NCBI GenBank assembly: GCA_019096195.1
Contig: JAGTXK010000105.1
Coordinates: 81,324 to 145,323, forward strand
Source: Boletus sp. NGJ
Lineage: Eukaryota > Basidiomycota > Agaricomycetes > Boletales > Boletaceae
DNA length: 64,000 bases
Direction of reading: 5' to 3'
The notes under the pieces are model-generated. The model searched no databases. It had not been told where the DNA came from and saw only the letters and a program-made list of their open reading frames with translations. The position numbers and the translations under genes are program-made. This document shows, in pieces, positions 34,147 to 46,119 of this stretch; the first letter of the stretch is position 1; each line of letters opens with the position of its first letter.

Positions 34147-36971
34147 ATGGGTGAGCAAGCCCAAGATGATTCGCAACCTCCACCGGGTCCTTCAGCCATA
34201 CAAAGGCTCCACGAGTCACTCATAAATCGCATCGCTGCAGGAGAGGTGCACTTCTGCATTGCTTTTCATCAGCATTGGGTTAGCTCACTTGTTAGAAAGA
34301 TCATACATAGGCCGGCTTCTGCATTAAAGGAACTCCTTGAAAACTGCTTGGATGCTGGCGCTACGTCGATTCGTATTACCGTCAAAGACGGCGGAATAAA
34401 ATTGCTCCAGATTCAGGACAATGGCTGCGGCATACGCGTGCGTGTGCTCGCCTCTCGTTGCCATTTCCGTTCGTGCGGCTTACTCCTTTGACAGAAATCC
34501 GATCTGCCCATCCTAGCTGAGCGGTTCACGACCTCAAAAATCAATTCTTTCTCTGACTTGTCTCGACTGACGACCTATGGTTTTCGCGGTGAAGCGTTGG
34601 CTTCCATATCCCATGTGGCCCACATGTCCGTCGTGACCAAAACTAAGACTGATTCCTGCGCTTGGAAGTGAGTGTTTCAATAATTTCATTGGGCATCAAG
34701 TCAACACTCTCACGCAGAGCATGCTACTCTGAAGGTGTGTTGGTTCCACCAAAAGCAGGTCAGACACCAGATCCCAAACCTTGTGCTGGAAATGATGGAA
34801 CTACCATCGTTGTACGTTTCTTCTTTGACGATTTACTGTTCAACCATTCCTCACCAACTTATCAGATCGAGGACATGTTTTATAATACGCCTACTCGCTT
34901 GTCGGCGTTGCGTAGCCCGTCTGAGGAATATGCAAGAATCCTTGATGTTGTGACCAAATATGCGGTTCATAACTCAAAGGTAGCATTCTTTTGCAAAAAG
35001 GTGTGTAAACTCGACAGTGTATTTACTTTCTTGCTCATCACATCGACCAGGCTGGCTCTGTGACTCCAGAGCTCTCCACTCCGCCCACAACCATCGACCA
35101 AGCAATCCGCCTATTGTATGGTCACGCCATAGGGAAAGAACTCTTGCACGTCAAGGTCTCTTCATCGCCCACTGACGGGACCTCACGGCCTATTGGATCC
35201 GGTGACGTCGATGACACTGAAAACTGGTCTGCCGAGGCCTATTGCACGAGTCCAAATTATCAAGCCAAGAAAACTGTGTTCTTGCTTTTTATCAACCGTA
35301 AGTCAACGTTGGTTGTGGGATGGATGCTAGGCAGTCTGATTACTCGTGATGTTGCAGACCGTCTCGTCGAGTCGACCAGCGTCAAACGGGCAATCGAAAG
35401 TGTATACAGTGGGGTACTGCCCAAAGGTGCATTCCCATTCGTATATCTCAGGTACGAACAACCCCCCACGACAAGACTATGCATTAAAAACATCAGTCTC
35501 GACATAGATCCCCGGTCTGTGGATGTGAACGTACACCCTACGAAACGAGAAGTTATCTTTTTGAATGAGGAAATAATAACGGAGCGGATATCAGACACTA
35601 TCCAGCAAGTGATCAGTCAAAGTCAATCCAGGACCTTTGAATATCAAGTAGGTTTGAACGTGCTACTATATCCGTGTTTTTGAGGGTTTCTAGACATTAC
35701 TTACTGGCGGCTCAAACGCGTCAAACACGAAAGGCAACCGGAAAGCGGGAGAAGAGGAACGAGAAAATGGGGAAGACGAGAAAGAACAGCCCGCTTCGGC
35801 GTCCCAACGTATGCCTTCCTGACGTTCTGAACTTGTTGTTGCTTAATCGTCCCTTAGCTCCGAAGTTGTATTCACAGCACAAAGTCCGCACGTCGGTTCA
35901 CGATCGTACTCTTGAATCAATGATCCCTGTGTTGAACCCTTCGCGCTCTGATGGCGATGATATATCCAAGAAAGCAATCGGCCTTCGCGATATTCCGGAG
36001 GCCAGTTGTGATCTGACTTCCATCCTGGAGCTCAGGAAGGCTGTCCAAAAAAGCGTGCACCATGGTTTGTCGCATCAACCGTTCGAGTAGGACGACGGAT
36101 GCTGAGCTCTTTCGACAGACCTGACCGAACTCATAAAAAAGCATACGTTCGTCGGAATTGTGGATGATTATCGGTGTTTGTCACTGGTTCAGCATGCTAC
36201 CAAACTATATCTTCTCAACCACGCAGCTTTGGCGTACGTCGCGTTTACTGCTTTGTATCCGTTCCGGTTTGACCCGCATGTTCGTAGCGAGGAGATGTTT
36301 TATCAGCTTGCTCTGATGCAATTTGGTAGTTTTCGTCGGTTGAGGCTAGACCCTCCTCCGCCCCTTCGTACTCTCCTAAAGCTCGCTGTGGACGCAGAAC
36401 CAGGCACAGAGAAGAGTGGACTCAGCAAAAACGAAATCGTAGATGCAAGTGTTCCCTACCATCTCTAAAACCGATCTGAACTCACATCCAGCGCATCTCC
36501 AAAACGCTCCTCGCGCGTCGTGGCATGCTGGCCGAGTACTTTGAGATCAACATCACTTCAGATGGCGACATCGAGAGTTTGCCGCACCTCTTGAAAGAGT
36601 ACACCCCTGACCTCAACAAGTTGCCCGTCTTCCTTATGCGCCTCGGGCCACAGGTGAGGCGTCTTCCGCCATGAGTGATCCCCAACCGTTGATTGAAAGG
36701 GATTTGTCAGGTGCGATGGCAATCGGAGAAGGAATGCTTCTCCACACTCATGCGCGAACTCGCATACTTTTATTCCCCGTCTCCATCGCATTTCATACCC
36801 TCGATTCCTGACGGCGCCCATACGCAAGCAAAGGCGGCGACATGGCAGACGGAGCATGTCTTGTTCCAGGCTATGCGCAAGTTCTTGGTTGCAACAAGGT
36901 CGTTGCTAGAAAATGATGTCGTCCAGGTGGCCAATCTCCCCGATCTTTACAGAGTCTTTGAGAGATGTTGA
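34147..36971 (+). CDS. MLH1: DNA mismatch repair protein Mlh1 (MutL homologue)
   Basis: GHKL ATPase of the MutL family that acts with Pms1 after MutS recognition in nuclear mismatch repair and meiosis. Exons read [105 protein letters not shown]. The C-terminal dimerisation domain carries [20 protein letters not shown] and [15 protein letters not shown], ending YRVFERC with the invariant C-terminal FERC. ATPase motifs I-III are intact. The linker region (about 35690-36090) is variable and its exon borders are uncertain. First ATG 34147; the conserved N-terminus starts about 20 residues later. Confidence 0.95.
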
Positions 36972-37239
36972 TGGAGGCGACCTTCTCCCTGACGACTTGC
37001 TACGGTTTTATGACGAAGATTAACCCCTGTAATAGCTGTAGCGTAAGTAATCACCCGTTCAACGCTCGTGCGGCTGCAAGTGAAATCTCCCGATCGTAAT
37101 CCATTATCATACAAGGACTCTTGCGCTTTGTACACATCGAAAAAAAGCCTGGGTCGAATTCACAAGGTGCCAACTCGAATCTGTGCTGCCCATCAACAAT
37201 GCCGTACGGCTACTCGCCAGGGGGTAGGCGACTGAGGGA

Positions 37240-38440
37240 TCAAGGCAAGCCCATCCCGGTATTGATCGCGTTCGCGACTTGACTCGTGTTCGGTCTGTTG
37301 AAGGCATACCTGCAAGGGGAACATCAGCAAAGACAAAATAAACACGACTTTTGACGGTGCTCGCCTCTCGTAACTATCAAAGTAGAGCTCGTCCGTGCTA
37401 CAAGTACGCTTGAACGCGGGGTGCTCGAACAACCTGTTCAACCATGCATCGAGCCTCGCCCCTTTTGGCATTTCGAATCCGCGATAGTGTTTGAGAACGT
37501 TGGTCGCTCTGAACATCCCTGGTATGATCCCCATCATGAATTGAGTCAATCGTCGGTAACCCCAGTTCGTGAAAACACTCACAGGGTCCCACCATGACGT
37601 CCGCCCATCCGAGTTCGCCTCCCTCTCTCCACAGTCCAGTTCCCCCGACGTGCTCCTCCGCGCGTTCAAAGAGCCCCACGAGCGTATCGATGGCTGCTCT
37701 GAATCCGGTCTCGCCGGCGCGTTGCGCGGCCGAGTCTTGGGCTTGGAGATAGCGATAAAAGGCGGGCACGAGGGTGCGGTTGATGTGGTCTGATTGGAGG
37801 CGTACGAGGGCTCGTGCGTCTAGGGGGTGGTTAGCGCGACGGAACGAGGGCATTTGGACTTGGGGATCGGGCGTACGGACATGGATTAGAGACGGGCGGA
37901 AAGAGGGTTCGTTTGGTCGACGTAGATGCGAGGCTATGTAGATGAAAGCGAGACGTGATATCGACGTGATAAAGGGCAAGGGAAAGAGAGACGGGTACGA
38001 ACTCTTCGAGAAAGTCCATGATGACGGTGCTCTCGTTGAGTGCGCGCGGGGGACTGTGATTGTTGAGCCTCAATGCGGGGACCAGACCCTTGGGAGAGAG
38101 ATCGAGGAGTTCCTTTGGTTTCTTGTATGGATCGACTTCGTCTGTCGACGATGTAGTTACCGGGTTGTTCACGTCATTCATACCAAGTTATCAATAGGAT
38201 GGTTTGGACGTACAATACTGCTTGCACGAAGACGAGTGTGAGGGAGTTGGATCGTTTAGGGACGAGCAAACGTACTTTGTACGGAATTCCGAGATATTCG
38301 AGCGTGACCCATGCGCGCTGGACGAACGGGCAGAAACAGCCTGCGAAGAGGATGATGTCCTCATCGCCAGCATGGCGCTGGACGGTTTCAAGGGCCTCGC
38401 CAGTGCAGCGATTATGATAGACTTTTCCAGTGTCCGTCAT
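37240..38440 (-). CDS. Omega-like glutathione S-transferase (Cys-type)
   Basis: Thiol-transferase-type GST of the GSTO-like group found in fungi, acting in detoxification and redox control in the cytosol. Exons read MTDTGKVYHNRCTG, FAGCFCPFVQRAWVTLEYLG (active-site Cys in CPF), IPYK-YYEVDPYKKPKELL, LSPKGLVPALRL, NESTVIMDFLE, NPYARALVRLQSDHINRTLV, PAFYRYLQAQD, GFEMPKGARLDAWLNRLFEH, ELYFDSYER and the end AFNRPNTSQVANAINTGMGL. Two oddities are needed to keep frame: a 4-nt exon at 38214-38217 and a GC-AG intron at 37310-37364. The start at 38440 precedes the conserved region by about 35 residues. Confidence 0.9.
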
Positions 38441-38505
38441 GGTTTTGACTCGCAAGTTGGCTGAGCCTTTGTCACACGCACGTTCAACTCGATCCCGGGA
38501 GGCTG
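38441..38505. promoter_or_regulatory. Very short bidirectional upstream region, GST / ALF4-like
   Basis: 65 bp between the chosen start codons of divergent genes, so 5' UTRs and core promoters must overlap. The GST frame stays open upstream to an ATG at 38524, which would make the coding ends overlap; I judge this less likely. Confidence 0.4.
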
Positions 38506-40470
38506 ATGAATTCACAAAAGACATCTTTTTTGCAGGCTCTACGACTACCGCCAGATCTCACCGACGAGGTAAACGTTCAGCTCGCCATTACTACCCAGCT
38601 TTACATCGGTTCTCCAGGCATGCACGCACTCCACTTCTGAGCTCATTTCCCTTGCTACGGGAGAAGGATCCCACTCGCTGTCCCTCAAAGATATCCACGA
38701 GGCTGTCTTGCGGTACGAGTGTGCAGAGTATCTAGTAATTCGACGTCGTTTCTTGCCCCGCATCGGATTTGACGCTCATCTTCAGGAACCGCTCGACGTC
38801 CTTGCGATATTACTTCCCTGCCAGCACGACGGCGCCATGGACTTGATCCGCATCTGTGCACTCAACAGTAGTTCGAAAGAAGTCATGATTGTGCTCCAGG
38901 AGGCGATCGAGTGCTTGCGGACGTGTTTGGACGACGAAGAGCACGAAGACGACGAAAATCTCGTACAGAGGGTCATTGGGATTGTTGCGCTTTTCTCGCC
39001 AGGTTCTTCCATTGATACCAGGGGAATGACTGACTGATTGAAGCGAACAGCCATGTCTCGATCGAGACTCGGGAAGAGATCCGCACTCGACTTGTATTCT
39101 CCTGTCTTGACAAATGTTGCCTCGTTGATTACCTCCGTCTCGCCGTTCGCCACAAGGGAAAAAGGCCGCGGGCTCATTACCGAAGTAGCCCGCCTTGTCA
39201 AGTCACTGAATGTCTGGGCATCTGAATTCGGTGACGCTGATGGGCCACAAGAAATCAAGGTTATTTCATGTCTCGCTGTTCGTCGAACCGTAGTGATATT
39301 TGTGCAGAGCCTTCTTCGTGATCTGCTTAACACGACCGTTATAAGCTGTGCGCCATCGATCCAGGCGTCTCTAGCTGTAAGAGCTGCCGAGACTTATTTT
39401 CCCCGCTTTTTCGGAAGATCGTTGGCGGAGAAAGAGTGGCGAGATGGAGAAGACGCGATGCTCGAAGTCCAGGTACGTGCAGACCGATCATGGCGACAAA
39501 GCGTGTCACACTACGTATGCAGCTCGCCCTTGAAGATTTGGGAACGACGCACTTGAATCCCCGCTCGTTCAGTGATTTGGTATACCTAGCACACTCGACA
39601 CCTCCAGTGACCCTGTCCCCCTACGGTGCAGATCTTTTTTACCTACTTATCAACGCCTTGCAGATGAACATGGTCGTCGACGAGTCATTGTTCTTGCTCT
39701 TCAGAATACTCACTGACGAGAACGTGAGCATGTCACCAGACGTGGCGACGTTGTTATGTACGGTGCTCACAGCGTTGGCGAGCACGCATCTCGACCCGAC
39801 CATCAGGCAGCTGAATCTTTGGTTGTTGTCCTTGACATTGTCTAACCTTGCACCGCCTTCAAGATTCGAAATGCTGTTGAAGCTGACTACGGACGAGGAC
39901 TTTCCTCAAATGCGAGGTCCGGCCGTGGGACTGCTGAAAGAATCTGTTTTGGAAGCGCTGGCGCTCCCTCCAGACCATGCACCGCGTAACCCGTTCGCAT
40001 CCCCAGAGTTACTGCGCGTATTTGGTGGCGTGCTGTTTAGACCGAATCCCCCAGGGTTCTTCAATGAAAGCAAGACCAGGGAAGAGTTGGCGCAGTCACT
40101 GGAATTATTGCGCATCGCAGACTGTCTTTCGTTTTATTATGTGCTTTTACAGCGAGATCGAGAAAACAAGGTACGTACTACTGCGCGGCGATCTTTTTTT
40201 TCTTACAAAACGAATCTTATGCGCCCCGAAAGACGGGAGTAAGGTCCAGAGGTAATGTTACGAGCGTACAAAGTTTCATTCTTGGACCACTGCAGCGATT
40301 CTTGGATGAGAATACCGCCGGAGAAGGTGTGCCATACAGATATCCTAATTAACGCGACTCAGGGCTGTGTCCACGCAGAACAACCGCTGATGGCCATGTT
40401 GTCGCTCCAAGTTGGCCTCGACCGCATTGAAGGCGCATTGAAGATGCTCGATTTGGCGAGGGATACGTAG
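38506..40470 (+). CDS. HEAT-like protein, probable YAP-binding/ALF4/glomulin family
   Basis: An all-helical protein of about 600 residues. It starts MNSQKTSFLQALRLPPDLTD, splices into SELISLATGEGSHSLSLKDI and continues through HEAVLRYECAEYLVIRRRFL, PRIGFDAHLQEPLDVLAILL, RSALDLYSPVLTNVASLITS and AETYFPRFFGRSLAEKEW. The C-terminal RIADCLSFYYVLLQRDRENK is followed by TGVRSRGNV. The last pattern (long helix, LLxRDxENKTG) is what I associate with the glomulin/ALF4/Ybp2 group, which regulates cullin ligases or kinetochore/oxidative signalling; this assignment is tentative. The final intron appears very short (about 34 bp). The start follows from the first ATG whose frame continues through a good GTAAAC donor. 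Confidence 0.75.
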
Positions 40471-41966
40471 CGCCGTACAGCCTACTTACATTGTGCTTGA
40501 TTAATGAAAATCATCGCGATTGGACGGGGCCAGTCCAGTCTCGGCCTAGGATATTTGGTGTGAATGACCGCCGGGGGTCCGATTGCTGCGGGCTTTGATG
40601 GATATTGGCTGCGGCGGCTTATCGCGCGCGGGATGTTAGTCTAGATTTACTCGAAAGATAGATGCGGATAGATGAAGGCGTGCCTGACATGTCGCCCTAC
40701 TAACCTTAATACAAGTCCCAATGGCATCCGCGGGGGGAAACCAATATAACGCTGCCAACCGACGTCCGGCAATGCTAACGTGCGTGGATTCATAATCAGA
40801 CGGTCATTGATCATGTGGCCGAGAGGTGTGAAGGAAACTGTAATTTCACCAGAGTGGCTCTCTATAATCAACGGCGTCAGGTGGAACCGCGCCTGCTGCC
40901 CGACGTGTCGCTCCACTCCGAGTCTCCGAGGACGTCCTGCTAGACAAGTCGCCTATCATCGCGGGATCACTTGGAGCTCGCATGCGACATACGCCGCACG
41001 TCTTTCAACTCACCGGGAGACGTCCTCACACTGCGGCAACACACACGCTGTCTCCATCATCGGAGTCACCAGGACCGGATGCGGTCGTCCGTCTCCGTAT
41101 CAGTAGAGACGACGTCAGAATGCTGTCCTCCTGGGCAGAGGTTAGCTTTTATCTAGATGACGGGAGTCCGACGCGCGGTGCGTTTGCATTGTGATGGTCG
41201 TGTGCGTCGGCTCGTTCGAGAATGCCACACGGACATCCCACATCACCTTTTTTTTTTTCTTTTCTTTTTTTTTTTTTTTTTTTCGAGACGAGCGAGTACG
41301 TGCTTCACGTTTCCCAAACGCCCAGCCGCATCTCGCATATCCACCTGAAAGAAATTTTCATACGTGTTGACCTGGAGCGGTTGCCCGTTCCAGTTGGATC
41401 GCAAGGTCCGATCTCGCGGTCGTCCGTGAGCGACAGAGAAAAAAAAGGCACGATACCCATGACCCTGCGAACATGACACACGCGAGGTGCCACGTCCGCG
41501 ACCGAGCAAATAAAGTGAACGCGAGTTCCAAACGCCTCACGCCAAATCTCGGAAGTATTTTATTTCAGTTCAGCCATATCTAGGAGTAGTGTGTGGATTG
41601 GGTACAACATCCAGTCGGCTACTACTATCATCAACCTAGTGTTAGCACGAGTATAATCTAAGTATGTCAGAAAAAAAGCATATAAAAAAGGAAAAGATGC
41701 GATGGTGTGCTTTGATCGAACCGCACCACATGCAAAGGAAAATTTGTAACATGATAACCGCCCGGGTTCCCGAATCGGAGAGCAGGGACCGCTTGCTGAT
41801 GAATGGTTCCTGGAAACCATCAAAGCTTGCCAAAAAAGAAAGAAAGAAAAAGGCCACTAAAAAAGCTATGTGCGTGGGGCTTGGGAATTTCCACCGTCAG
41901 GAAAATAAATCAGGCGTTTTATACTACATACAATTTCCAAGAGAAACTTCCATGAGCTGAGGGTAT
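40471..41966. other. Intergenic stretch with an uncertain minus-strand coding fragment
   Basis: About 1.5 kb between two 3' ends. On the minus strand, 40647-40916 encodes a protein-like piece (FHLTPLIIESHSGEITVSF, TPLGHMINDRLIMNP) with no ATG. It could be the last exon of a gene beginning near 41500 (fragment NTYENFFQVDMRDAAGRLG). I could not join the exons or recognise a family. A T-rich tract interrupts the region at 41248-41283. Confidence 0.35.
41248..41283. repeat. T-rich tract, about 36 nt
   Basis: Thirty-six bases, all T except two C. On the minus strand it is a poly-A-like run, so it could be the tail of an old retrotransposed sequence or an intron polypurine tract of the uncertain gene here. 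Confidence 0.75.
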
Positions 41967-43950
41967 TTAGTCGATGTTTTGATACCGGCGCTCTAATGTG
42001 CGGAGTGGCAGGTACAGCAGACCGGCGAGGGGGAACGCAACTTCAAACCCAATATCACCTGTTTTCATGCCGATCGGACCCACGAACCACACTTGGTTCA
42101 TGCACGGAATGACAAGGCCAAATGAGAGTAGAGCCGCGGCCACGGCAGCTACTCCCCATGGCAGGCGTTTGGCAACATTCCAATCGGCCTGATGATAGGC
42201 ACTGAAGTCGCCTCCTCGGAAATAAAAGTGTTCAACGAGGAGGATGGCACCATATACGCTCGCCCAGTAGCCGATGAGACTAAGGAAGTCCGTAAGCGTT
42301 GCATAGAACTTGTGGGCGCCGACAATGGATAGCGGTAGCGCACTACGGAGATTAAACAGGTGAGATAGAAATCAGCCGGATATTCGTTGCGAGAATAATT
42401 GAGGGACGCACATTGCCGTACCCACAACCGAAAATACATATCTGGGAACAACAGCGAGCCTAGGTATGAGCACCTGGAAGTTAAAGCACATGGAGTACAG
42501 GGTGCATGCGATGTTCGCCGACACGCTGAGACTGAGCATCACGGTCAAGAATTTCCCAAAGTTGCCAACAGGGCTCAGCATGGCCTCAAGCAGGCCACCA
42601 ATGTTGCCATCCACACCGTAACCTGTGTTCCAGCTGTCAACGTTGGGCGCAGCTAAGACGGCTGCTGCGCCAAGGCACTCCAGTAGAACCTTACAAAGTG
42701 GTCAAATAGGTGTGGTAATGGGTGATGTGATGCAAGACGTACAATAGGTACCACGTATCCGAGATAGGCATACAAGAAAATCCGTCGACTATCGTGCGAC
42801 CCTCAGGTAAAAGGGGAAGGATCTCGACAAAGGCACATACCTCGATACCGTTGGATCGTAGTACATTGTGAAATCGGATGCCATCGCAGAGTAGGTGATG
42901 ACGAAACCTGCGATTGTGGCAGCAAAGGAAAGGACCGCGGGTGCAGTTGCAGGGGCAGCTGGCTGGGCATTGTAGAGGTTCTTCCCTCCGACACCGAGGG
43001 CGACGACGAAAGCGAGGAGAACTGGTGGCCATGCGAGACGCTCGTACCAGTTCAGAACCTTGTAGCCCATGAAGGAGATCTACTATGTGTTCGGCACCAC
43101 AAGCGAAAGAATCCACGAGATGTGACATACGATCATCGAGAGCACAGCAATAATTACAATCCCAACCCTGAGCTCAGGAACGAAACTGTCAGCCCAAGTG
43201 GAAGCGAAGATGAAAAAAAAAACCAACTTACGTCCAAGACATATTGTTGTTGGAAACGCTCGCGAGAGCTTGTCCTCCGAGGATACAGTTGAGAATGTTG
43301 AAACCACAAAGACCCATAAGGTTGAGAATAGTGGGAATAATAACGCCGTAATATCTGAGAATGGCGCGGTATCAGAATACCTGAGGTAAATTGGGGGGAC
43401 GAAGACGGACCCAAAGCTGTAGCGAGATGCAATCATCTGCCTCATGCCGGTTTTTGGACCCCACGTATTTCTGGACGAATTAATAAGTGGATGGGCAAGA
43501 GAGGGAGGGGCTCACAGATATGCAGGAAGGAGATTTCCAATGAGATTAAAGAATAAAATTACAAGACAGGAGTCGCGAAGACCGAGGCCAAAGACAATCG
43601 GTCCAAGTGATCCGGCCGAAAACCTGGATGAGGGTCAGATGGGGGTGGGCCAAGGGTAGAAGGTGCTACGCACGAGAGGATGTTAAAGTTCATAGAGAAC
43701 CAAACGAAGAATATTTTATAAAACTGGGTGTCTTTGCGTTCCTCATAATGTACAGGGACAGTCCCTATGGACGGGGAGTGAGGGGGGGACGGATCACGAG
43801 GAAAGGCAAGTTTGACGCACCCCGAGCTTCCACACCCCAGCGATAACCCTTTGGGAGAGTAGGGTATTGGTCGGCGAGCGAGTCGGTGTGGGAGGCAAAA
43901 TCCTTCTCGACATCGGAGTCGACTTTGGACTCGAGGAAGTGGTCAGACAT
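41967..43950 (-). CDS. Nucleobase:cation symporter-1 (purine-cytosine permease type)
   Basis: Plasma-membrane importer of purines/cytosine by proton symport (Fcy2/Fcy21-like NCS1 family). About ten exons. The N-terminus MSDHFLESKVDSDVEKDF and LPKGYRWGVEARG precede membrane segments such as LGPIVFGLGLRDSCLVILF, GMRQMIASRYSFG, VGIVIIAVLSMIVCHISWIL, TAPAVLSFAATIAGFVITYS, AMASDFTMYYDPT, GKFLTVMLSLSVSANIACT and VYGAILLVEHFYFRGGDF. It ends LERRYQNID. Around twelve hydrophobic segments are visible, as the family has. Charged N- and C-termini face the cytosol. The exact substrate (purine against cytosine) cannot be told. Divergent from the MOB gene. Confidence 0.92.
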
Positions 43951-44241
43951 GGTGAAGGAAAGACGCGCACAAAGTAACGACAGAGATGAGGGGATGAGAG
44001 TCTAATATAAGATTTGGACGAGGGACACTCGAGATAAGCAGTCGAAAAAGGGTCGGACGCAAATAAAAATGAATAAAAATAAAATAAAATACATAAAATA
44101 AAGATCTCTCATGATCCTGTTGTTGCGTTGTTGTCATGTCATTTCGAAAAGATTCGCTTCGTTCCCCTTTTGGTAATACACCCACGTGATGTTTACCCTC
44201 AAAAATTCAACATCCCACCAGCGTGCTCACAGTCAACGACG
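43951..44241. promoter_or_regulatory. Divergent AT-rich upstream region, permease / MOB gene
   Basis: About 0.29 kb with a strikingly A-rich run (repeated aaataaaa units, about 44060-44103) and a CACGTG E-box-like neighbour (ccacgtga, near 44181). The A-rich run probably excludes nucleosomes and serves both genes. Confidence 0.45.
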
Positions 44242-46119
44242 ATGGCCGCGTCCGTCCTCCAACGTCCCTACCGTGGATCACGTGTATCCTCGTTCTACCC
44301 AGTCAAGTCACTCCCTCCCATCTCTTCCCTTGATAGTGCCTTCCAGCTCCAGGAATACATCTCACTCCTCATCCGGCTTGACGTCCACGATGTCGATACA
44401 ATCGTTTCTCTTCCCGGAAGACCCACCCAAAGGGATCAGGATGAAACCTTTGACTCTGTGGAGCCTGATGTGAAAAAGTCCGAAGACGGTGACCGCAAGA
44501 GTGACATCTCCGTTGACAGGCCATGCTGGATATATGAGCAGTTGCGGTAGGTCAAGTCAACCAGCTGGATACGTGTGCCTTCTGTATTAAATTTCCCTAT
44601 AGTCGTCTTGCCCAAGACCTCTCGCACCCTCTGATCACGATGCTGCAGCAAGAATGCACTAGGAGCTCGTGTCCTCAAATGAAGGCGGGAGAGTGGCTAT
44701 ATCTGTGTGTTGCACACGGTAATGACGGCGCTATGGAGGTCCGCATCCAACCGATTCTGCCACTCCATTACATTCTGATGCACCTGATACAAAGCAATGC
44801 TGTGCAATAGATTACATCCTGCACACAGTCGATAGCGCGACTGCGCTCCTAAACTCTCCCAGAGCTTTCCCTTCCAGGTACATATTTAGCCAACTTTTGA
44901 TCCACTTTTTCCCCGTACTGATCCATCTCGATATGGACTTCTTTCACTGATCAGGCTCTCGATTCCACAGACATCACACAGGCACTTCTCTTCCCTTGCC
45001 CGGCGTCTCGGCAGAATTTTTGCTCACGCCTATTTTCACCATCGGGAAGCTTTTGAGCAAGCTGAAGCCGAATCATCGCTTTATGCCCGCTTCCTCAAAC
45101 TCACTAATCAGTTTGATTTGGTGCCCGCAGAGTTTCTCGTCATTCCTGAAAGTGCCATCCATCACGATGACAAGAACCATAACGAGGAAGTAGAGCCCCC
45201 TCGTTTATTCTCGGCTGCCGTCCATCCAATACCAAATCTTCAACATGACATACTTACGGCAGACGATTGTCTGCCCGACATGGATCAGGCTTCCATCAGT
45301 CGCCCAAGGGTTGTGGATGCTGCCAGCCAATTTGGGACAGATAGCCCTCGTAAACTTGGGCGCAACCGAACTGACACGATGGTGTTTAGCGAAGCTTATG
45401 GCGTGGCGGAGGAACTGTCCAAGAACGAAGATGGCAGAGGGTCCGCCAGCGGCACCTTGCTCGGCACCTCGCCAGTAACCGAATCCCGGTCATTAGTCTC
45501 GGGGGAGTCTTGGCCCGACCTTGAGACAAGAACAGAGGATCTGGACGACGAAGATATTGGCGATGCTCACTCTGAGTCGACTCTCGCTGGTCCACTATCC
45601 CCGCCGGTGGAAGAGCTCTCACTCATTTCACTTGAGGACACTTCTAGCGTAGCCACGCCAAGTGAGGCCACTCTCGATGATGCACCATCGGAGTCGTCAC
45701 CACAAGGGCCGCCTATCGAATCAAGTGTTGAAGAACCCATCCAAGTGATAGATGCACCCGCCGATGAATTCACTCCCTCTGAGGCTGTGGAATATACATC
45801 GGAAGAAGCAGACGCGACTGCATCGGAGGTATTGACTGAATCGGCACAAATCCCACCCGAGCTGGAAGAGAGCGTCGCAGAATCTGTCAGCGAGAACGAC
45901 GATCCTATCCCATCGTCCACCAAGCAACAGCTGGAGGGTGCGGAGACACATACAGATTTCGAGTTGCCCTCTTCGTCTATGCCCCTGCTCGAATTAAATG
46001 AACCACCGCCATCAGAACCGATCCCGCCGGAGTGTGAGAGCGATATCACCGACGAGGTTGGCGGGCTGGACGGGAATGAAGTAGGGGTGGGAGGGGAAGA
46101 AGCACCTATTGGTGAATAA
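44242..46119 (+). CDS. MOB-family (phocein/Mob4-like) kinase activator with long acidic tail
   Basis: MOB proteins are kinase co-activators (Hippo/MEN/SIN) or STRIPAK subunits. The MOB fold is spread over four exons: LDSAFQLQEYISLLIRLDVH, YEQLRRLAQDLSHPLITMLQ, CTRSSCPQMKAGEWLYLCVA, DYILHTVDSATALLNSPRAF, SHRHFSSLARRLGRIFAHAY and FHHREAFEQAEAESSLYARF. The zinc ligands (C-x4-C and the two His of the HxxxxH region) are present. The pattern fits the phocein/Mob4 branch better than Mob1. After residue about 230 an acidic Ser/Glu/Pro-rich tail of more than 300 residues follows, with repeated EE, SE and PSE motifs, probably disordered. The ATG at 44242 lies close to the first conserved block; an upstream ATG at 44128 is unlikely. 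Confidence 0.88.
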
